This document shows positions 1-39,015 of a stretch of DNA of 64,000 bases, piece after piece (position 1 is the stretch's first letter; every line of letters begins with the position of its first letter). Source of the DNA: Fasciola hepatica (taxonomy: Eukaryota; Platyhelminthes; Trematoda; Plagiorchiida; Fasciolidae); assembly GCA_948099385.1 (NCBI GenBank), contig CANUEZ040000182.1, positions 21,081,501 to 21,145,500 of the forward strand, given 5' to 3'. Position numbers and translations under genes: made by a program. The notes under the pieces were generated by a model. The model saw only the letters and a list, made by a program, of their open reading frames with translations. It searched no databases and had not been told where the DNA came from.

Positions 1-1207
1 GCCGGATGTCCGCGTGCATCCGTTGGGCCAAGAATAAAGTGTTTGACTAGCACCACGCACCATGAATAGAAACAGAAGGAATTGCCTTCAAAAATCAAAA
101 TTATTCTGGTCGAAGGTGAGATAGAATTAGCATGACCGCTTCAAAGCCGACTTGATATTCTTTGAGCCACCGAACGCACGCGCTCAGCATGATCAATGAG
201 AAATGGGAAACTTTTGTCGCAACTATGGCAAGATGCAAAAAACGTCCGGCTACTCGGTTATTTTCTGTAGTAGCCGAAAACAACGTTTATCTCTGGATGC
301 TGTTTGACACAGTCACTCATCGTTTTCAATTTTTTTTTTAAAAACAGTAATGGAATCCAATTGTTTCACTGTTGTAGCTTCATGAGTATTACACACATGC
401 CATTCTGATTGGAACTGTTATCGTACCTAATGCTAATACTCAGGTGTCGATCCACAAGTTGTGTTTACCTCCAATGACTCCGATATCTTTCGCATAAGAT
501 GACTTGGGTGTCTTGTGATTCGGTGCCAACACTCAGCTATTTTGGGTCATCACAAGTTGACACTAATGAGTAATCTTACAGTTTTATTGTCCTACTTTAG
601 TAAAATATGTTAACAACGATTTCCCGGTAAATATTCGCTTTGGAGAAACGACTGTTATGCACATTCGTTTTCATTTATTTATTATTTTTCAGCAACCTTT
701 GCAGTTACAGGAACCAATTCAAATCCCCTCGAGGTTCAAAGAATTTTTATTTTTAATCCCTACATTCACTTCAGATATCGCACTCGATTGATGAACTCTG
801 AGAATGCCAGTTATATCAAATCGATTTTGGGGGCACCAGATTTGTCTGTATGAAGTGCCAGACTGTTTTACTACATGAAATACTCACTCCGTAACACTAG
901 TTGGTCAGATTTTTCTTCAATAATGATATAAAAGAAATAAATTGAACGCATTTTAGTGCAAGTTTGAACGTTGTTCTTTTGGATGTGATAATCTACTTCT
1001 GTAACCCATACATTTTTGTATGGTCACCTTCACGATTGATGCTCTTTTCCGGATGCAGCACTTACATGTTAAGTTCCTTAAAACATGAATAATCCTCCAA
1101 TGACCCTCTTATTCATGACAATAACTGGATTTTGCTATTAGGGACCTACGATAATGATTATCACCATCTCTCTTGTTTCATTCTTACTTTTAAACAAACG
1201 AATCTAG

Positions 1208-26907
<25,700 letters not shown>

Positions 26908-26932
26908 GATTTACCATAAACATCCTAGTAAG

Positions 26933-27385
26933 GGCGCGGCACATCTGTCTATCAATGGCCGAATGTGCTCTCCAGCAGTTCGGCCAGTGCTTCTGTAGGG
27001 TTTGGAGACATGGCCACTGCGGTTGGAGGATAAATGGAGATTGTCGGTATTTGACCACCGACGTCTTTGTAGCATTACTCGAATCTGGTGGGAACACCGC
27101 ATCAACAATGATGAGATTCGGCGGAGAGTCTTGGGTTCACGAACCAAACCATTCAATGAAACACTCGAGCTCATCAGGCTACGATGGTTGGGACATGTGC
27201 TGCGCATTTTCCCTGAAAGGATTCCTCGGCGCGCAATTTTTGCTGAGGTGGATAAGATTGGAAGATGAGTAAGGGCGGCCAGTCTATGACACGGAAGAAA
27301 GGTATCAAAATCCTAACCAGTGGACTTGGCCAAGTAAGGCGTGTTAGACTTTCTGAGTGGGGTCTAAAATCCATCCCACTCTATA
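26933..27385 (+). mobile_element. RTE-like non-LTR retrotransposon fragment 3
   Basis: A 5'-truncated piece of the same family. One frame reads ETWPLRLEDKWRLSVFDHRR, then TRIWWEHRINNDEIRRRVLG and LELIRLRWLGHVLRIFPERI. The 3' part carries the 'ggacttggccaagtaa' block also present in fragment 2. It starts about 25 bases after the inferred stop codon of the TBC1D32-like gene and is in the same orientation. Confidence 0.75.
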
Positions 27386-30300
27386 GATAGATACTGGGTA
27401 ACGACGGGAGAACCTGTAGTTTCATGATCTATAGTTCATGATCACATATGGAACGGTGGCAGTTAGCACGAACGCTGAATGCATCTTAGATCTCTACCAA
27501 GGTTATTAAGTATTCAAGAAAACTGGCTATAGCAACTTACTATGGGCCACAGATGCTCTTTTGACAAAAACAAAAGCTTACTTTTTTGAAACTCGACTGG
27601 TACTACATCTACAACAGTACTACTTTACTGTGATTAGCTAGAAACCGAAACAGTTTACAAACGCCTGTATATTTCCCTGTCGCTGGGACGCAACAGTAGG
27701 CAAGTATGTGGAAATGGCGTGAAACGTTTGAATTGCAATCATTGGACGGTTCCGTTTTTTCAACCACTTGCCCTGTTTTTGTTGGTTACCTAGTCAAAAC
27801 CTATGAAAATGAGAGACTAACGAGCGTAAAATGCACAAGGGAACTATCAAATAGATAAGAAATAATACGCATATGTCACTAGCGATTAAACCTGACAATG
27901 TATTTTAGTGCTTCAACCCCCTTTGTGGATGAATTTCCTGGGTCTCAAAGTATATTACAATGTTTGAACATAGTGCACGTACTTCCCCTGTGTTTATCTA
28001 TGTCAAGGGATACTTATTAACTTGTTTTTTCGTATATTCAATTTTTTATTTTCACAAGGTAAACATTTGTCCCATGTAAAGCTTTCAATATTTCAAATTC
28101 ACACGTACCCCCGGTTGAAGTGGATTAGTTCATTGCCACTTTGATACAATGCTTACGAATTGCAGTCGTTCAGTAACGTAAGATAAAGATGAGATACGAG
28201 GCGGATTAATGGGTTTATTCGAACATTCGGATCTGCGATGGAAGCGTCGGGCGAGTAACAGTGCCTATGTCAATCATGCTGAGTAGTAGAAATTAAAACT
28301 AGCAACTTTCAACACATTTTGGGCAAACCATAAACCATTGTTTCCTCTGTGAGGCTCTTGGAGACGGATAGAAACAAACGTTCGTATGAAAATTCTATGG
28401 ATCCGTGGTTAATGAGTATCAGTGGTTTGTACCGCAGATGCACTTTGGATGCGTCTGATCATGTGCTGATAGGCTAAACGGATAGCACCCAGGCAGAAGA
28501 ACTGGGTGAGGACGGCAGATAAAATTCAGTAGGAGGATGCACCCATACAATGGTAAGGGCATCCTGCACGCCCAGTGTACGTCGGTTGGAACAGTGTATA
28601 TTACAGCAAAAAGGTTCTGCATATTCTTATTAGCTAGAAAAGGCTGAAGTTTGTCTTTCCGCTTGTTTAGAAATTCTTTCCGGCAGGCTCATTGGTAGTG
28701 GAGTTCTAGCGGATCGTGGCGCGTGTACAAATACTGGTGAAACCTCAGAAAACCTATAAACTATTGGAAGTGTAGAGGTGAATTGGCATTTCAGCTGCGA
28801 TGACTATCTCATGGATTGATTTGCTCTGGAAAGTGTGCGGTGCTGCCCAAATAAAACAGTATTACCGAACAAAAGGCGTATTGCGATGCCGCGCTTTCCT
28901 AAAGACTGATCAACTCTTCCCGCCGTCCAGAAAATGAGGATTATCAGCAGATCGCCGCATAAACAAATAAATCATGTATTTTTTGTTTCGTTTCTTTTTC
29001 ATCGATAGGACAACTAGAGATAAGGGCACCATTACAGTGGTTCGATCGTACAGATAGCGGCAAACAGTCGAGCCCCCAATTTGAAGAGTTTACTCTTCAG
29101 TGGTACCCACGAAATTAGGATTTAGTCGGGATTATGCTGGCAAATACCTATCCATTGGTTAACATCCTAAATACGTTCACAAATATGCTCACAGAACACA
29201 CGTTTCACTTCGCACCCAGTTTCTTCCAATGCTCTTAGAAATAATATAAAGGCAAACCCGTACGAAGTACAGTACTATTGTGTCCCCATCAGTGCTTGAT
29301 TTCAAAATGGCTAGGTTAGTCCCATAATTTGTAATCCACTCAAGGGTATTACTAATCCATTTATTGAAATATTCCTCCAACAGTGATTAATACTGATCGA
29401 AAATGATTTTGACGATGACAAATTAACTATGTGGTACGACGAATTTATGTCGACGTTTCTGTTGCAAAACAAGTAAATCACATCGTCCATGGTACCTATG
29501 CGCTAAAACACATGAAAGAATTTTAATTGTCACTAATAGAGTTTGGAAAGCTTGGAATTTCTACCATTCAATATAAGTTAGATTTCCAGCAAAAATCCGT
29601 GAATGACTGAGAGCCGCAATCACTAAACCGTTGTTTTGAGGGGTTAGAACGCGCTTTTTTCTGTCTCATTGTTTAGTACACTGCTAGCTCTGTGATGCAC
29701 TCGAGTTAAAATCAGTCATTTAATTTCCTTTCTAATACATTTGTTGACTGTAGTGTGACTTCACTTGTTTAGTCTGTGTCCTACTTATTAACTGAGAGTA
29801 GTTTGTGAATCCGAGCCTCCCCCCCCCCTATGCCTCGCTTATTGATCAGGCTACCGTTCGCCACACAATTACCAGGTTTCAAAACAGAGACCACAAAAAT
29901 AGATTTGGCCTACATATATCACCGTGCATTGAAAGTGGGCGGTGCGCTTTTGACGAGAGCGGGTTGAACGAGGTCGACCAATCAGAATGATATTACAGTC
30001 AGTCAATCGGATGGCGCTTCCAAATACTTTTGTAATGATCCTTAACATAGTGATACAATTCCGAATTTAGTTACGAAGTAGTATAGGGGGTTCCTCTCCG
30101 GTTATCTAACCGTGCATCCACTAATCAGGTTGCTCGACTGAAAATTGTAACGATCACACTATGCACTCTCATCGGATAAGAGTTTTGGTTCCCATATATA
30201 TAGGCTCTGTTCGTGACAGTGGCGGAAGCGGATTAAATTGATACAGTTTAACTCAGTCAATATGAATCTAACTTATTTGCTTTTTTGATTCGGATTCTGA

Positions 30301-32600
30301 TCCAAAACGTCTACGTTGTGTAATCTGCACAAGAGTTGATGATTGCACTTTGGTCAGTTTCATTGTTTTTGTTCTTTTGATAGTTTTTCAAAACACTTTT
30401 TCTTTTTCTTTTAGGAAGAACCGATACGAGGATTTCAAGCGTGTGACCACCTGAGTTTCTTTTGTCGCCTCGATTCTAAATATGGAGAGGAGTTGAAAAC
30501 AACTATCGCACAACACATAACCCGGCGAATATGAAGAGAACCTAAATGAGCAACTGCTCCAGTTTACAAAACTCAATTATATTCAACACAATTTCGTGCA
30601 TCAATGAAACAGACGGATTTTAAACCCGTAAATTATATATAGAACTGTGTTTTACGGTTCGCTAAATATGTACATATCCTTATTTCTGAAAATTTGATCC
30701 CTTATTCCCCATACTTTTATGTCGTACTTTTGTTCGTTTACAAAGCGCCTAAAGGCATTACATTCTGCGGGAAATTTTCGTTCTACTCTTGTTATTAGAT
30801 CTGTTGAATGTTGTGTACAGCCGGATTTTCGAGATTTCAAATGGTTTTAAAAAATAATGAATGCATTTGTTCTTGAAGTTTGATAGAATTGTGTAATTCT
30901 TTGCTTGAAAAGAGTAAAACAAAAAATGATATATTCGTGTATCTTGCGAACTCGAGGTTATGAAGTGTGACTAGATTTGTGTGTTCCAGGCAAGCTGCAA
31001 AGAACTTGATTAACACAAGTTTATTCATAGTAAGCGGGTTCATATATACCAGTAACAAGGCCATTCGAATACGTCGGCAACCGCACGCAATCATTTTGTG
31101 GTTATTATTTGCACTTTTGAAGCTGTAATTGACGAACAACGGTGTCAGTGATTGTCGTTTCTAGGAGAAACCCAAGGTTTTTTTCTGCTTGTATCATATA
31201 TACTAAACAGCTAACTAATACTATCGTTCTAAGTATCCGAAATACAAATTCGAGCCTTCAGAGGCAAATTTTCAGCAGCCTTTGGTGTTCGTACAATTTC
31301 GCCGTTACGGTTTTCATTGCTGACTTTTATGTGATGATACAAGATGCGCGGCTTTGTTTATTGAACTTACTTCAAAAGTAAGGAGACCATTCACGTGAAG
31401 TGAACGAATAAAATAAATAAGAATAAGAATTCGGTGGATCTAGGAAAGAAAACCGAATAAATTCAACAATTCGACAACATTTTAAAAATACTTGTTAACG
31501 ATAACCTTGTGTCTGTAGATAGGACCCTCAAGGGAAACCTGGAGGTATTATTGAAGTCAGATATGGGAGACAGAAATTATTTGTGCGATGGTAAAAATAG
31601 GAACTGAGACAACTACCCGGTGATAGGACGGCGGCTGCAAGTTCTAATTTAGGAACGAGCTGTTATTTTTACTCAGGGTTTTCAGCTATACACCTGGTCG
31701 AGAAATGAACTGATGAAACTACAATTTTCGAGGGTCGGGGTATTTTTCCATCTTATCTAACCAGATAGGACTAAACATACGATTTATATTTAGTCACGTG
31801 AAAGAAGTTGAGAAATTTAAGGGGACTTGAACACGAATAAGGAAGACGACGCCAAACAGAATCGCAGAGAAAGTGGAACGGGGTGAATTATTTTCAAAGC
31901 CGGAGGTGGCTAAAAAGGTCGCAAAATCAACGGAAACATACGAAAATAAGTCTTGGGATGCTGCAATCCATTACAACTAATTGTGTACGGTATAGTGAGC
32001 ATACTGACTTCGCAGTGGCTTAATTATCAAGAGTTGCACGTCATAATGAGTCCAAATATGGTGACATGAACATCACCTTTGCCGGTTGCTTTTTGGTACA
32101 GGCAGCTCCAGTATCACCTGGTTCACCGTCAAGACTGATTTATTGGAAATTTCCTTGGCTCAAAAGCAATTTATCCTGAGTTTATGATGTCGGCTTACTT
32201 GCGTGGTGTAGCGAATATTTGTTTGGGGCTGCGGAGACCTCACCTGTCATTGTACCTTATGGGATTGAAAAGCGTAAACAAATCGAATTGGGTGTTGATT
32301 TGTAGCATTTGTACTGAAACAATGATCAAAATTGTTGATACACGAATGTCTAGATTTGACCAGCATCTTCAAAACAGCGTTCCATACACTTTTGTAACGT
32401 GTCAAAACTGTTCTCATTACCTCCACATCCACCGTAGACGAAAATTTCACATCGTCTCGTCCTCCAGTTGTAAGCGTATTTGATGAAAATTCGCAAACAA
32501 ATGCCGCGTAAAATTTCCATTCGGCATGGATCTAAAAGTGAGAAAAACTCTCTTCACTCCATTTTATATTATTCAGGAGGGAGGCTGCAGCCAATGAAAT
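27386..32600. other. no recognisable gene
   Basis: Only short stop-bounded frames without domain motifs or paired splice signals. A C10-type run sits near 29819. A frame at 32184-32483 has two CxxC pairs but no further zinc-finger spacing. Probably intergenic or old, unrecognisable repeats. Confidence 0.5.
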
Positions 32601-32616
32601 TATGCCAAGTGGGGAA

Positions 32617-32696
32617 GTGACCGGTGGCGGTGGGAATCGAACCTGGGGCATTCTTTTCCGAAGTTCTCGATGATAACCGCTTGACCAACGCCGGTT
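32617..32696 (-). repeat. tRNA-derived repeat (SINE-like), second copy
   Basis: The minus strand begins ACCGGCGTTGGTCAAGCGG, carries B-box GGTTCGATTCC and ends CACCGGTCACTTCCCC. The first seven bases pair with CACCGGT at the other end with one mismatch, like an acceptor stem, but the T-arm stem does not pair. It shares layout and tail with the 8.4-kb copy. Confidence 0.45.
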
Positions 32697-33224
32697 AAAG
32701 TAAGTAAGCAAAACTGGGCAGGCTTTTTCCTTATAAATAGATGAAGATTCTTTTGCCTGTGAAGGTGAACCCGTAAGTTGTGAACAGATGAAGATGAGTG
32801 GAAGCAGTGATCAGTCAAACCGTGCGAAATTCTTTGAGTCTGTCTAAAAGACGAGTACTCACGTGAGAAATGAGTATGGAGTTTGCTAATGCACCAGAAT
32901 AACACGTTTCCACAGTTTGAGTAGCATGTTCGATTTGTCTGTCAAACGATGCATCAACAATAAACTGAATGTCTAACTTACCAGTACAAATTGGTGGTAG
33001 TATCATTATATAGTTACTTAATCTGGGCTTTTAAGAATCATTTGTAACAGTACGTACACAGTGAATTTATTCAAGGGAATACGCTCGTTGTACCGAGGAC
33101 CTCAAAGAGAAGTCACCTATCACAGGAGTCGATCGCTGTGCGGGAACTACTCCGCTAACATTAAGAGCCAGTTGTGGAACGGCGCTAAATCGTGTAGTTT
33201 ATGAATTCAATAAATCGTTAATTG

Positions 33225-33400
33225 TTAGTCTGTAAAGTCTAAGGGTTATGTGTTCGACTCACAATCGTTCTCCCCGGGCTCGAATCCCAGTGAGGGCTCG
33301 GTGGGTTTGCACTGCTGATGATTCTGAACAAGGATTAAACAGCTGTTTACTGCTTCCATGGTTTTCAGTGGTGGGATGGACGTTCACACAGCATGATGAA
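33225..33400 (+). repeat. Sm-alpha-like SINE with decayed hammerhead
   Basis: A tRNA-like promoter with B-box-like GGGCTCGAATCCCAG is followed by the 'tgagggctcggtgggtttgc' block typical of trematode hammerhead SINEs. Next comes a hammerhead-like core: stem I strand GCACTG, CTGATGA at 33315-33321, a short stem II (TTCT with AGGA), then TAAA where GAAA is expected, and GCTTCC. The G12-to-T change in the core should abolish cleavage. The tail 'ggttttcagtggtggga' also fits the family. Confidence 0.55.
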
Positions 33401-33609
33401 TCATATTACGTACCGTGAATCTCAACTAAGACCCGAACCCGAAGTGTAGGAATGTCAATTACCCACGAGTTAACGTAGGACAACATTTGTGAACAATTTA
33501 TTGTGCATTTGTTGGGTATGTATCTCGTAAGCATCCAACTGGGAATAGTTGGCTCACATCTTAATCCGTTACTCAGGATGATATAATTAGCATACGAAGC
33601 GCGCAACAC

Positions 33610-35330
33610 ACTTGAGATTCGTCGAATGTGAAGCCTGATCAAGAAAGAAATCAGATATATAGATTATGTTCTCCAAACAGTTTGTCCACTCCCGAGATAA
33701 TAAATACACGGGACAACGGGTCAGTCTACTCTGTGTTCGTAAAAAACCTCTCGTCTGACAACTTGAATGCAGACCAACTAAATGCTCAATTCCCTCGTTA
33801 CTGGACCGACCCTGTACGTTTTTTTTGACAGTCTGACAGTTTCAAAGTTGAAAAATTCTCCAGTGAAGATGCTTTCAAGCTACTCAATTTAACCAAGTTA
33901 ATCAAATCTACTGATCCAGACGGTCTGCCGCAGCCAGTACACAAGCACAAGGCTGGACTTCTCAGTGGACAAATGACTAGAGCAGTCGATCGTTACTTTG
34001 GACCACTATCCATTCATGACTGTTCCTGGCGTTCCGCAAAAATCATAACCATACCTAAAGTGTCAGTTAACCAAACGGGAACCGATGAATTCCACCCAAC
34101 AGCACTTTCCGTATGGGCATTGGAGTCAGTTGAGCGCAATGAACTTCAACACATCCAAAACGCCGTCGGAAGTCTCGTCGACGAATGCTAATTTGCTTAC
34201 AAACCCCGACTTTCTGCAATGGATGCAGCAGCGTGTGTAGCTCACTTCAGTATAAAATCTGTGAATGATTCGTGTAAATCGGTTGAGTGTTTTTCCAGAT
34301 CACAAATCAGCGGTTCATGATGTACCGTGCTTCAGCCCCCCCCCCCCCCCCCCCCCTTCAAAAAACTAAAATCCTTTAGTTATCCCACTCACTGACTGAA
34401 AGACCACTTCTCAGGAACAGCCCAATACACTGAAGTTGGTGGACGGATTTACAAATATCTCTTAGGCGGGGCCAGTGTCTGTATTTGTATTCGATCAGAC
34501 TTCTGTTTGAATAGGCTTCCGCCTTTCAAATCCTGCTCATTATTCATATTCGTTCTCTACCACTATTAGCGACTTAACCGTAACCCACTTAGCTCGTCTA
34601 TTCGAGTACGCTAATGACGTTATATTGGCTCGGTCTTTGTCCCGACAGTCAGATTAAAATGAGCTAACTGAAAACCTACCGTACATTCACAGCTTTTGTT
34701 TGTAATCTGTCCTTCTGTTACACAAGACAAAATGTCAAAAGTGTATTTTCCACTTCGCTTTCACTTTTTATAGAAGACGCTACCACCATTACTTATTTCA
34801 TCCTTTCACGTGTATGATATGTGAAATATCCTTGTGGTGCATTACAAGAGAATTTGTCCTGGTCTTTGCTTTTGAAATGCGTCGATTATCCTATCGAATT
34901 TGTGAACTAAGACAGTTCAGTACTCGCAGCCTACCACTTACTACTTCGTACAACAGTGTATGCTTCCCGTAATGCTATATTGTTTTTTCGCTATCTTACC
35001 CGGTCTACTCATAATGCTGTATGCTACTGTTTATGGAGGTTTGCGGATCATCAATCCTTTTTCCGGCATGGCTTTGATAGACCTCGTATAAGACTTTCTC
35101 GACAAACATATAATAGAGGCTATCGCATTTGCAGAAAGATCATTACTGACTCTTCACGCCCACTGCATTGCTACCTCGGCCCTTTCAAATCCCACCCGAT
35201 GACCTGTTTTGCTTTGGTTACTTCCCCACATATTATCGCTGCACATAAATTCTCTAGTTTCGGTGATTGCTTGTGTTTAACGGTCAAGAATGAAGGTTCG
35301 TCTGACTAACTTGTTTTGGGGTGGGGATTT
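33610..35330 (+). mobile_element. decayed CR1-like non-LTR retrotransposon ORF2
   Basis: Frames in order show NADQLNAQFPRYWTD, LTKLIKSTDPDGLP, the RT block SWRSAKIITIPKVSVNQTGT then LESVERNELQHIQNAV and FAYKPRLSAMDAAACVAHF, and after a C21 run decayed versions of the active-site and C-terminal regions (a 'SLFIFVLYHY' block, and 'FAERSLLTLHAH' near 35140). The order and the 'IPKV...E.....HIQ' and 'FAYK..LS.MDAA' motifs are those of CR1/Jockey-type reverse transcriptases. Many stops and frameshifts; inactive. Confidence 0.65.
34336..34356. repeat. C21 homopolymer
   Basis: Twenty-one consecutive C bases inside the decayed CR1-like ORF. Such a run is prone to length error in sequencing and is a likely source of apparent frameshift. 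Confidence 0.95.
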
Positions 35331-35464
35331 TTTACTTCTTTTATTGCCGGTTGAAGAGCATCATAAAACCATACCTATTCCAGTGTATTATTAGTATCGT
35401 TGATGTACAGAAATACACTAAAGCTCAATCCGGTTAATCGTCATCATTTTTTGCTGATAATTTG

Positions 35465-35560
35465 ATACTCCGAGTTCAACGTCCGACGATTCCTAGGATG
35501 AATAAGCTTAATAGGGAGTACCTCCTTGGATTTTCAGTGATGAGTTGAGCATTTATCCTG
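35465..35560 (+). repeat. possible decayed Sm-alpha-like SINE tail
   Basis: CGACGATTCCTAGGATGAA followed by 'tggattttcagtgatgag' lines up in order with the ribozyme and tail of the 33.3-kb repeat. The core boxes are no longer intact. The similarity is short and could be chance. Confidence 0.25.
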
Positions 35561-36015
35561 CATGATGGACCAATCACTAATTAGCACACTTTTTATAAAA
35601 GCCCATTACTAATGTAATATTCAGTCTAATATACGGCATACAGAAGATAGATACTTTACGTGTGTTGTATAGGGGCCTGTGTCCATTGGCTTGTGGTTAA
35701 TGAAGTGTTCACCTACCGTGAATGCATCAAAAAATGGATCATAACAACGATCAATGCGTGATCTGATGCCCAGGTAAGCTATTCACATCCTTACTAGGAT
35801 AGACAGAATTGAGCTTACGAAAAATACTTGATCATCATGACATAATATGACAAAACCTTTTTTGTACTACTTTCATCGAAATTTTGAAGCCACAATCAGC
35901 AAACACTGCAGTCGGTGACCAGACTTTAAGATAATCATTTAGAGAATGTTTAGCGTACATTATTATGACGCACCTGTTACAATTATTTTTAGTAAGCATA
36001 TTTTGAATTCTACAG

Positions 36016-36119
36016 GTGGAGGCGCCGAACCTGAGTTGTTGAACAAACTGTGCATGGCTAGTGTCGAGATTGAGCTGGTCTCACTCTCCCCGCAAACTCC
36101 AAGTAAACTCAGTGGTCTG
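36016..36119 (+). CDS. candidate exon of unrecognised gene
   Basis: After gaattctacag two bases complete a codon and the frame reads GGAEPELLNKLCMASVEIEL and VSLSPQTPSKLSGL, leaving in phase 0 at ctg|gtgttt. The composition is protein-like, and the exit phase matches the next candidate at 36587. I do not recognise the family. It may instead be an old transposon fragment. Confidence 0.3.
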
Positions 36120-36586
36120 GTGTTTGGTGATTGTGTTTGTTATAGAAATTGATCAGGTCAGAACCCGATTATCCTCAGAGAAAAGACGGAACGAAATTAC
36201 TTGAACTCAGAGGACAGAAATTCACTGCGCAATACGGGAGATATAGACGGTGGTAAATTGTACACTATAACAGAAACGAGCACGATCTATTACAGGTACG
36301 CAATCACTTCGGGGTGAATATCAAAACTCTGAACGGTACCTCGTAATAAGTTTCAGGTATGAGCTATCGATACCAATAGTACATGCCAACTGACGTTATT
36401 CTGTTAGTTCGTTTTGTTCTTCTTCGTTTCGCTTTATATTCGTCTACTCTGCGATCGAAACCATTTATATTGAACGATCTCCTTATACACGATATTCAAA
36501 CAGCTCTTTAACCTATACCCGCCCAATTTCGATCAATCAATCAGTACCGTTGTGTTTACATTCACGTGAATGTTTGATATTTTCAG

Positions 36587-36658
36587 GATAAGCTTCCTCA
36601 GCATGACATGTCTGCTCAGTCCGTGGCACAGAAGAAAGTATACGAAAAATCTGACTGA
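36587..36658 (+). CDS. candidate terminal exon of unrecognised gene
   Basis: The acceptor gatattttcag is strong. In phase 0 it reads DKLPQHDMSAQSVAQKKVYE then KSD and TGA. Joined to the 36016 exon this gives an uninterrupted C-terminus. The family is unknown, and no polyadenylation signal stands out in the next bases. Confidence 0.32.
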   Translation, partial: DKLPQHDMSAQSVAQKKVYEKSD

Positions 36659-38037
36659 TGGAGTTGGTCATTTAGGGCCTGAAATGTTTTCTGGGTGTAA
36701 TTCACGAGATCCCACCAATAAGTGGGTAATTATATTGGAGCATTTGGATGACTGTCTCAACCAGTGACACTACTGAGTTCACGTAAGCCCTCGACACATT
36801 TGATACTATGATTTATAGTTATCTCATTTTTTCATATCCCCGAATTTCCTTGAGAGGCTTCTCCTTTAAGAAATAGCAATCAGAACTGCCTCAACTAAGG
36901 CTTTGTAAATGATTATTTTCACTAAACTGAGCAGCTTGAATTTGAAACATAGAACTGCTGTATTAAAGAGCGAATAAAATAGCGGTTCAGTGTAAGTGTC
37001 AGTTCGTTCTGAATCTCATTTAGGGTATCCGTGTTAGGTAAGCCGGTACATTAATTAATATTCGATTCATAATTTGCGAGAGAATGGACAAGCCAGGCCT
37101 AAAATAGGCCAGTAAACTTTATGGGTAGACATTTCGGAGACTCGAAATGTCGCACTACCAATGCCGTGTAAGAGCGCGTAGTGATGAAGTCAAAATGTTC
37201 ACCAGAATATACATTTCAAGGATGAATAGTGAACAGTTAATCGTGTTTTTAGACCAAATTGCGAAGAACTATGCAAGCAAAAGATGAACTTTTGAAACAT
37301 TGATTAACTGCTCGGTTCAAGTATCAACTTTAACCCCATTCAATAATGTCTTCCTGAAAAGACCTGAGGTTAAAGCTAGAATTGTTCTACTGACCTATCA
37401 TTTTCAGTCTTTATTAGACCACTGTTAATTGATAGAACAAATAATGCGTACTCTTTCTGTGATTGGCAGTGTTTTATGACCACTAGTATGTAGACACTTC
37501 ACATGAATATCATTTCATTTTTCGAAATGCTTGAACCAGTATTGTCAGAGCTCAGCCTACTGCTGGATTTATAACCATGGACCATGCAGGGAGAGCCGGG
37601 CGGTTGGTAGTGGAGAAACACAAACATCAGCAACTGTCATCGTTATCAGTAACCAGTGTGTTCGAACGCACGAGCACACTGTGACTAACACCCGGTTACT
37701 CTAAGCCGTCATTTCAGTTTCACTCGCTTGCAAAACTAGCATTAAAAACGGTTGCCTGTGGTGACCGAAACGTCGAAAACCCACCAACGACTTTGACTGC
37801 ACTGTGTTATCAGACAATAAAATTTTGCTGGACCGTTTTCGCATGGCGAATCGATTTTTCGATACACTCCGAACCGATCTCCGTTCTGACACATTACCAA
37901 TCATTTATATTTGAAGTTGTACATGACGCAGTTAGTAGGTGAGAAACTGACCAGAGGCCATCGAGTTTCCAGACAAACTTGGAACACACTCAGTACCGAA
38001 GAAAGACACGACTCAAATCAAACGATGTATAAGTACT

Positions 38038-38068
38038 GGTAGTAGTAACAGTAGTAGTAGTAGTAGTG
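38038..38068. repeat. (GTA)n imperfect trinucleotide repeat
   Basis: About ten AGT/GTA units with one interruption. Confidence 0.85.
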
Positions 38069-38734
38069 TTATAATCCAAAAGACGTGCCGTGTCAAGGAG
38101 TTTACCATCTCAGATTTTCGTTCCAGTCAACTTTATTCGGTCATTTCATTCTTTTGCAAATGATTCTAATTGATTTTGCTTTTCTCCTTTTATGCCTGCA
38201 ATGCTGTTGCAGTCCAGCCCTGTCATCGAGTTTTATCGTTTGTTTGACGTTGGTGAAAATTTAAAATCTAACTTGACCCTTTTATTCACCACATACTCTG
38301 AACGAAATTAGTTGGTCGGATATGAGTCCCGGTAAAAAAGAATATTACAAATGAAGTAAAAATACAAACTTACTCTGTTTCGGTTGAACCCATCCTTTTC
38401 GGATCACTAAAAAACATAAAAAGGTTTAGCTAAACTGTACTTTATAAAGCCAGTGGGCGGTAAATGGTTAATTCACTTCATTCTCTTGAAAGAATAGCTT
38501 TAAAAAGAACGGTGAGACTAAGGATGGATCCAGTGACAGCTTAGCCTTTTTCCAAACCCCTCTAGTGGAATTATCGAAAAAAAGGTATTCAGATGTAGAT
38601 TTTTTAAACTGACCCAGAATCATGCACAGTTGTTCTATTCCCACAGTACGTACAAAAGCATGAGACGGATCATTTTTTTTATCTCCTTCGTAAGTGTAAG
38701 TAATTAACCATAGGGGTGAAGAGACACAGGATTG

Positions 38735-39015
38735 CCTGATATGCATAATTCATGGGTAGCAATAACCACGAAACCGGTCATGTTTCCGGGAATTTTTCCC
38801 CCTCAGTTGGTCTACACTACTTACATCATGTATCTCAACTCGTGACCCACTGTTAGCTTCTACCAACCCACAGAGAACTAACAGCGAATCACAGTTACGA
38901 TTTCTCCGTGAATTCTTCTGAGAAGAGCATTCACTCACACTCTGAATACACAAATGAGATTGCTTAAAGCAATGTTGGCTGACTGTCTTTTGGTCTCCAC
39001 CTTTCACGCGCAAAT
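38735..39015 (+). repeat. hammerhead-ribozyme repeat unit, copy 2 (decayed, permuted)
   Basis: The segment 'agcaataaccacgaaaccgg' at about 38757-38776 lines up with the stem II and GAAA part of the 23.4-kb ribozyme. The CTGACGA box is mutated to TTCATGG, but the cleavage dinucleotide TC after CCGG is kept. From about 38900 an 'aatcacagttacgattt' block matches the block that lies upstream of the ribozyme in copy 1, so the order of the halves is reversed here. Same strand as copy 1. Confidence 0.5.

Noticed and set aside
33240..33310. Functional tRNA gene
   Set aside because: Only the B-box region is tRNA-like; acceptor and anticodon arms do not pair and the context is a SINE.
37560..37850. 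Possible Penelope-type 3' tail (gaccgaaacgtcg then aataaa)
   Set aside because: The motif is suggestive but short; no adjoining RT or endonuclease sequence could be read.
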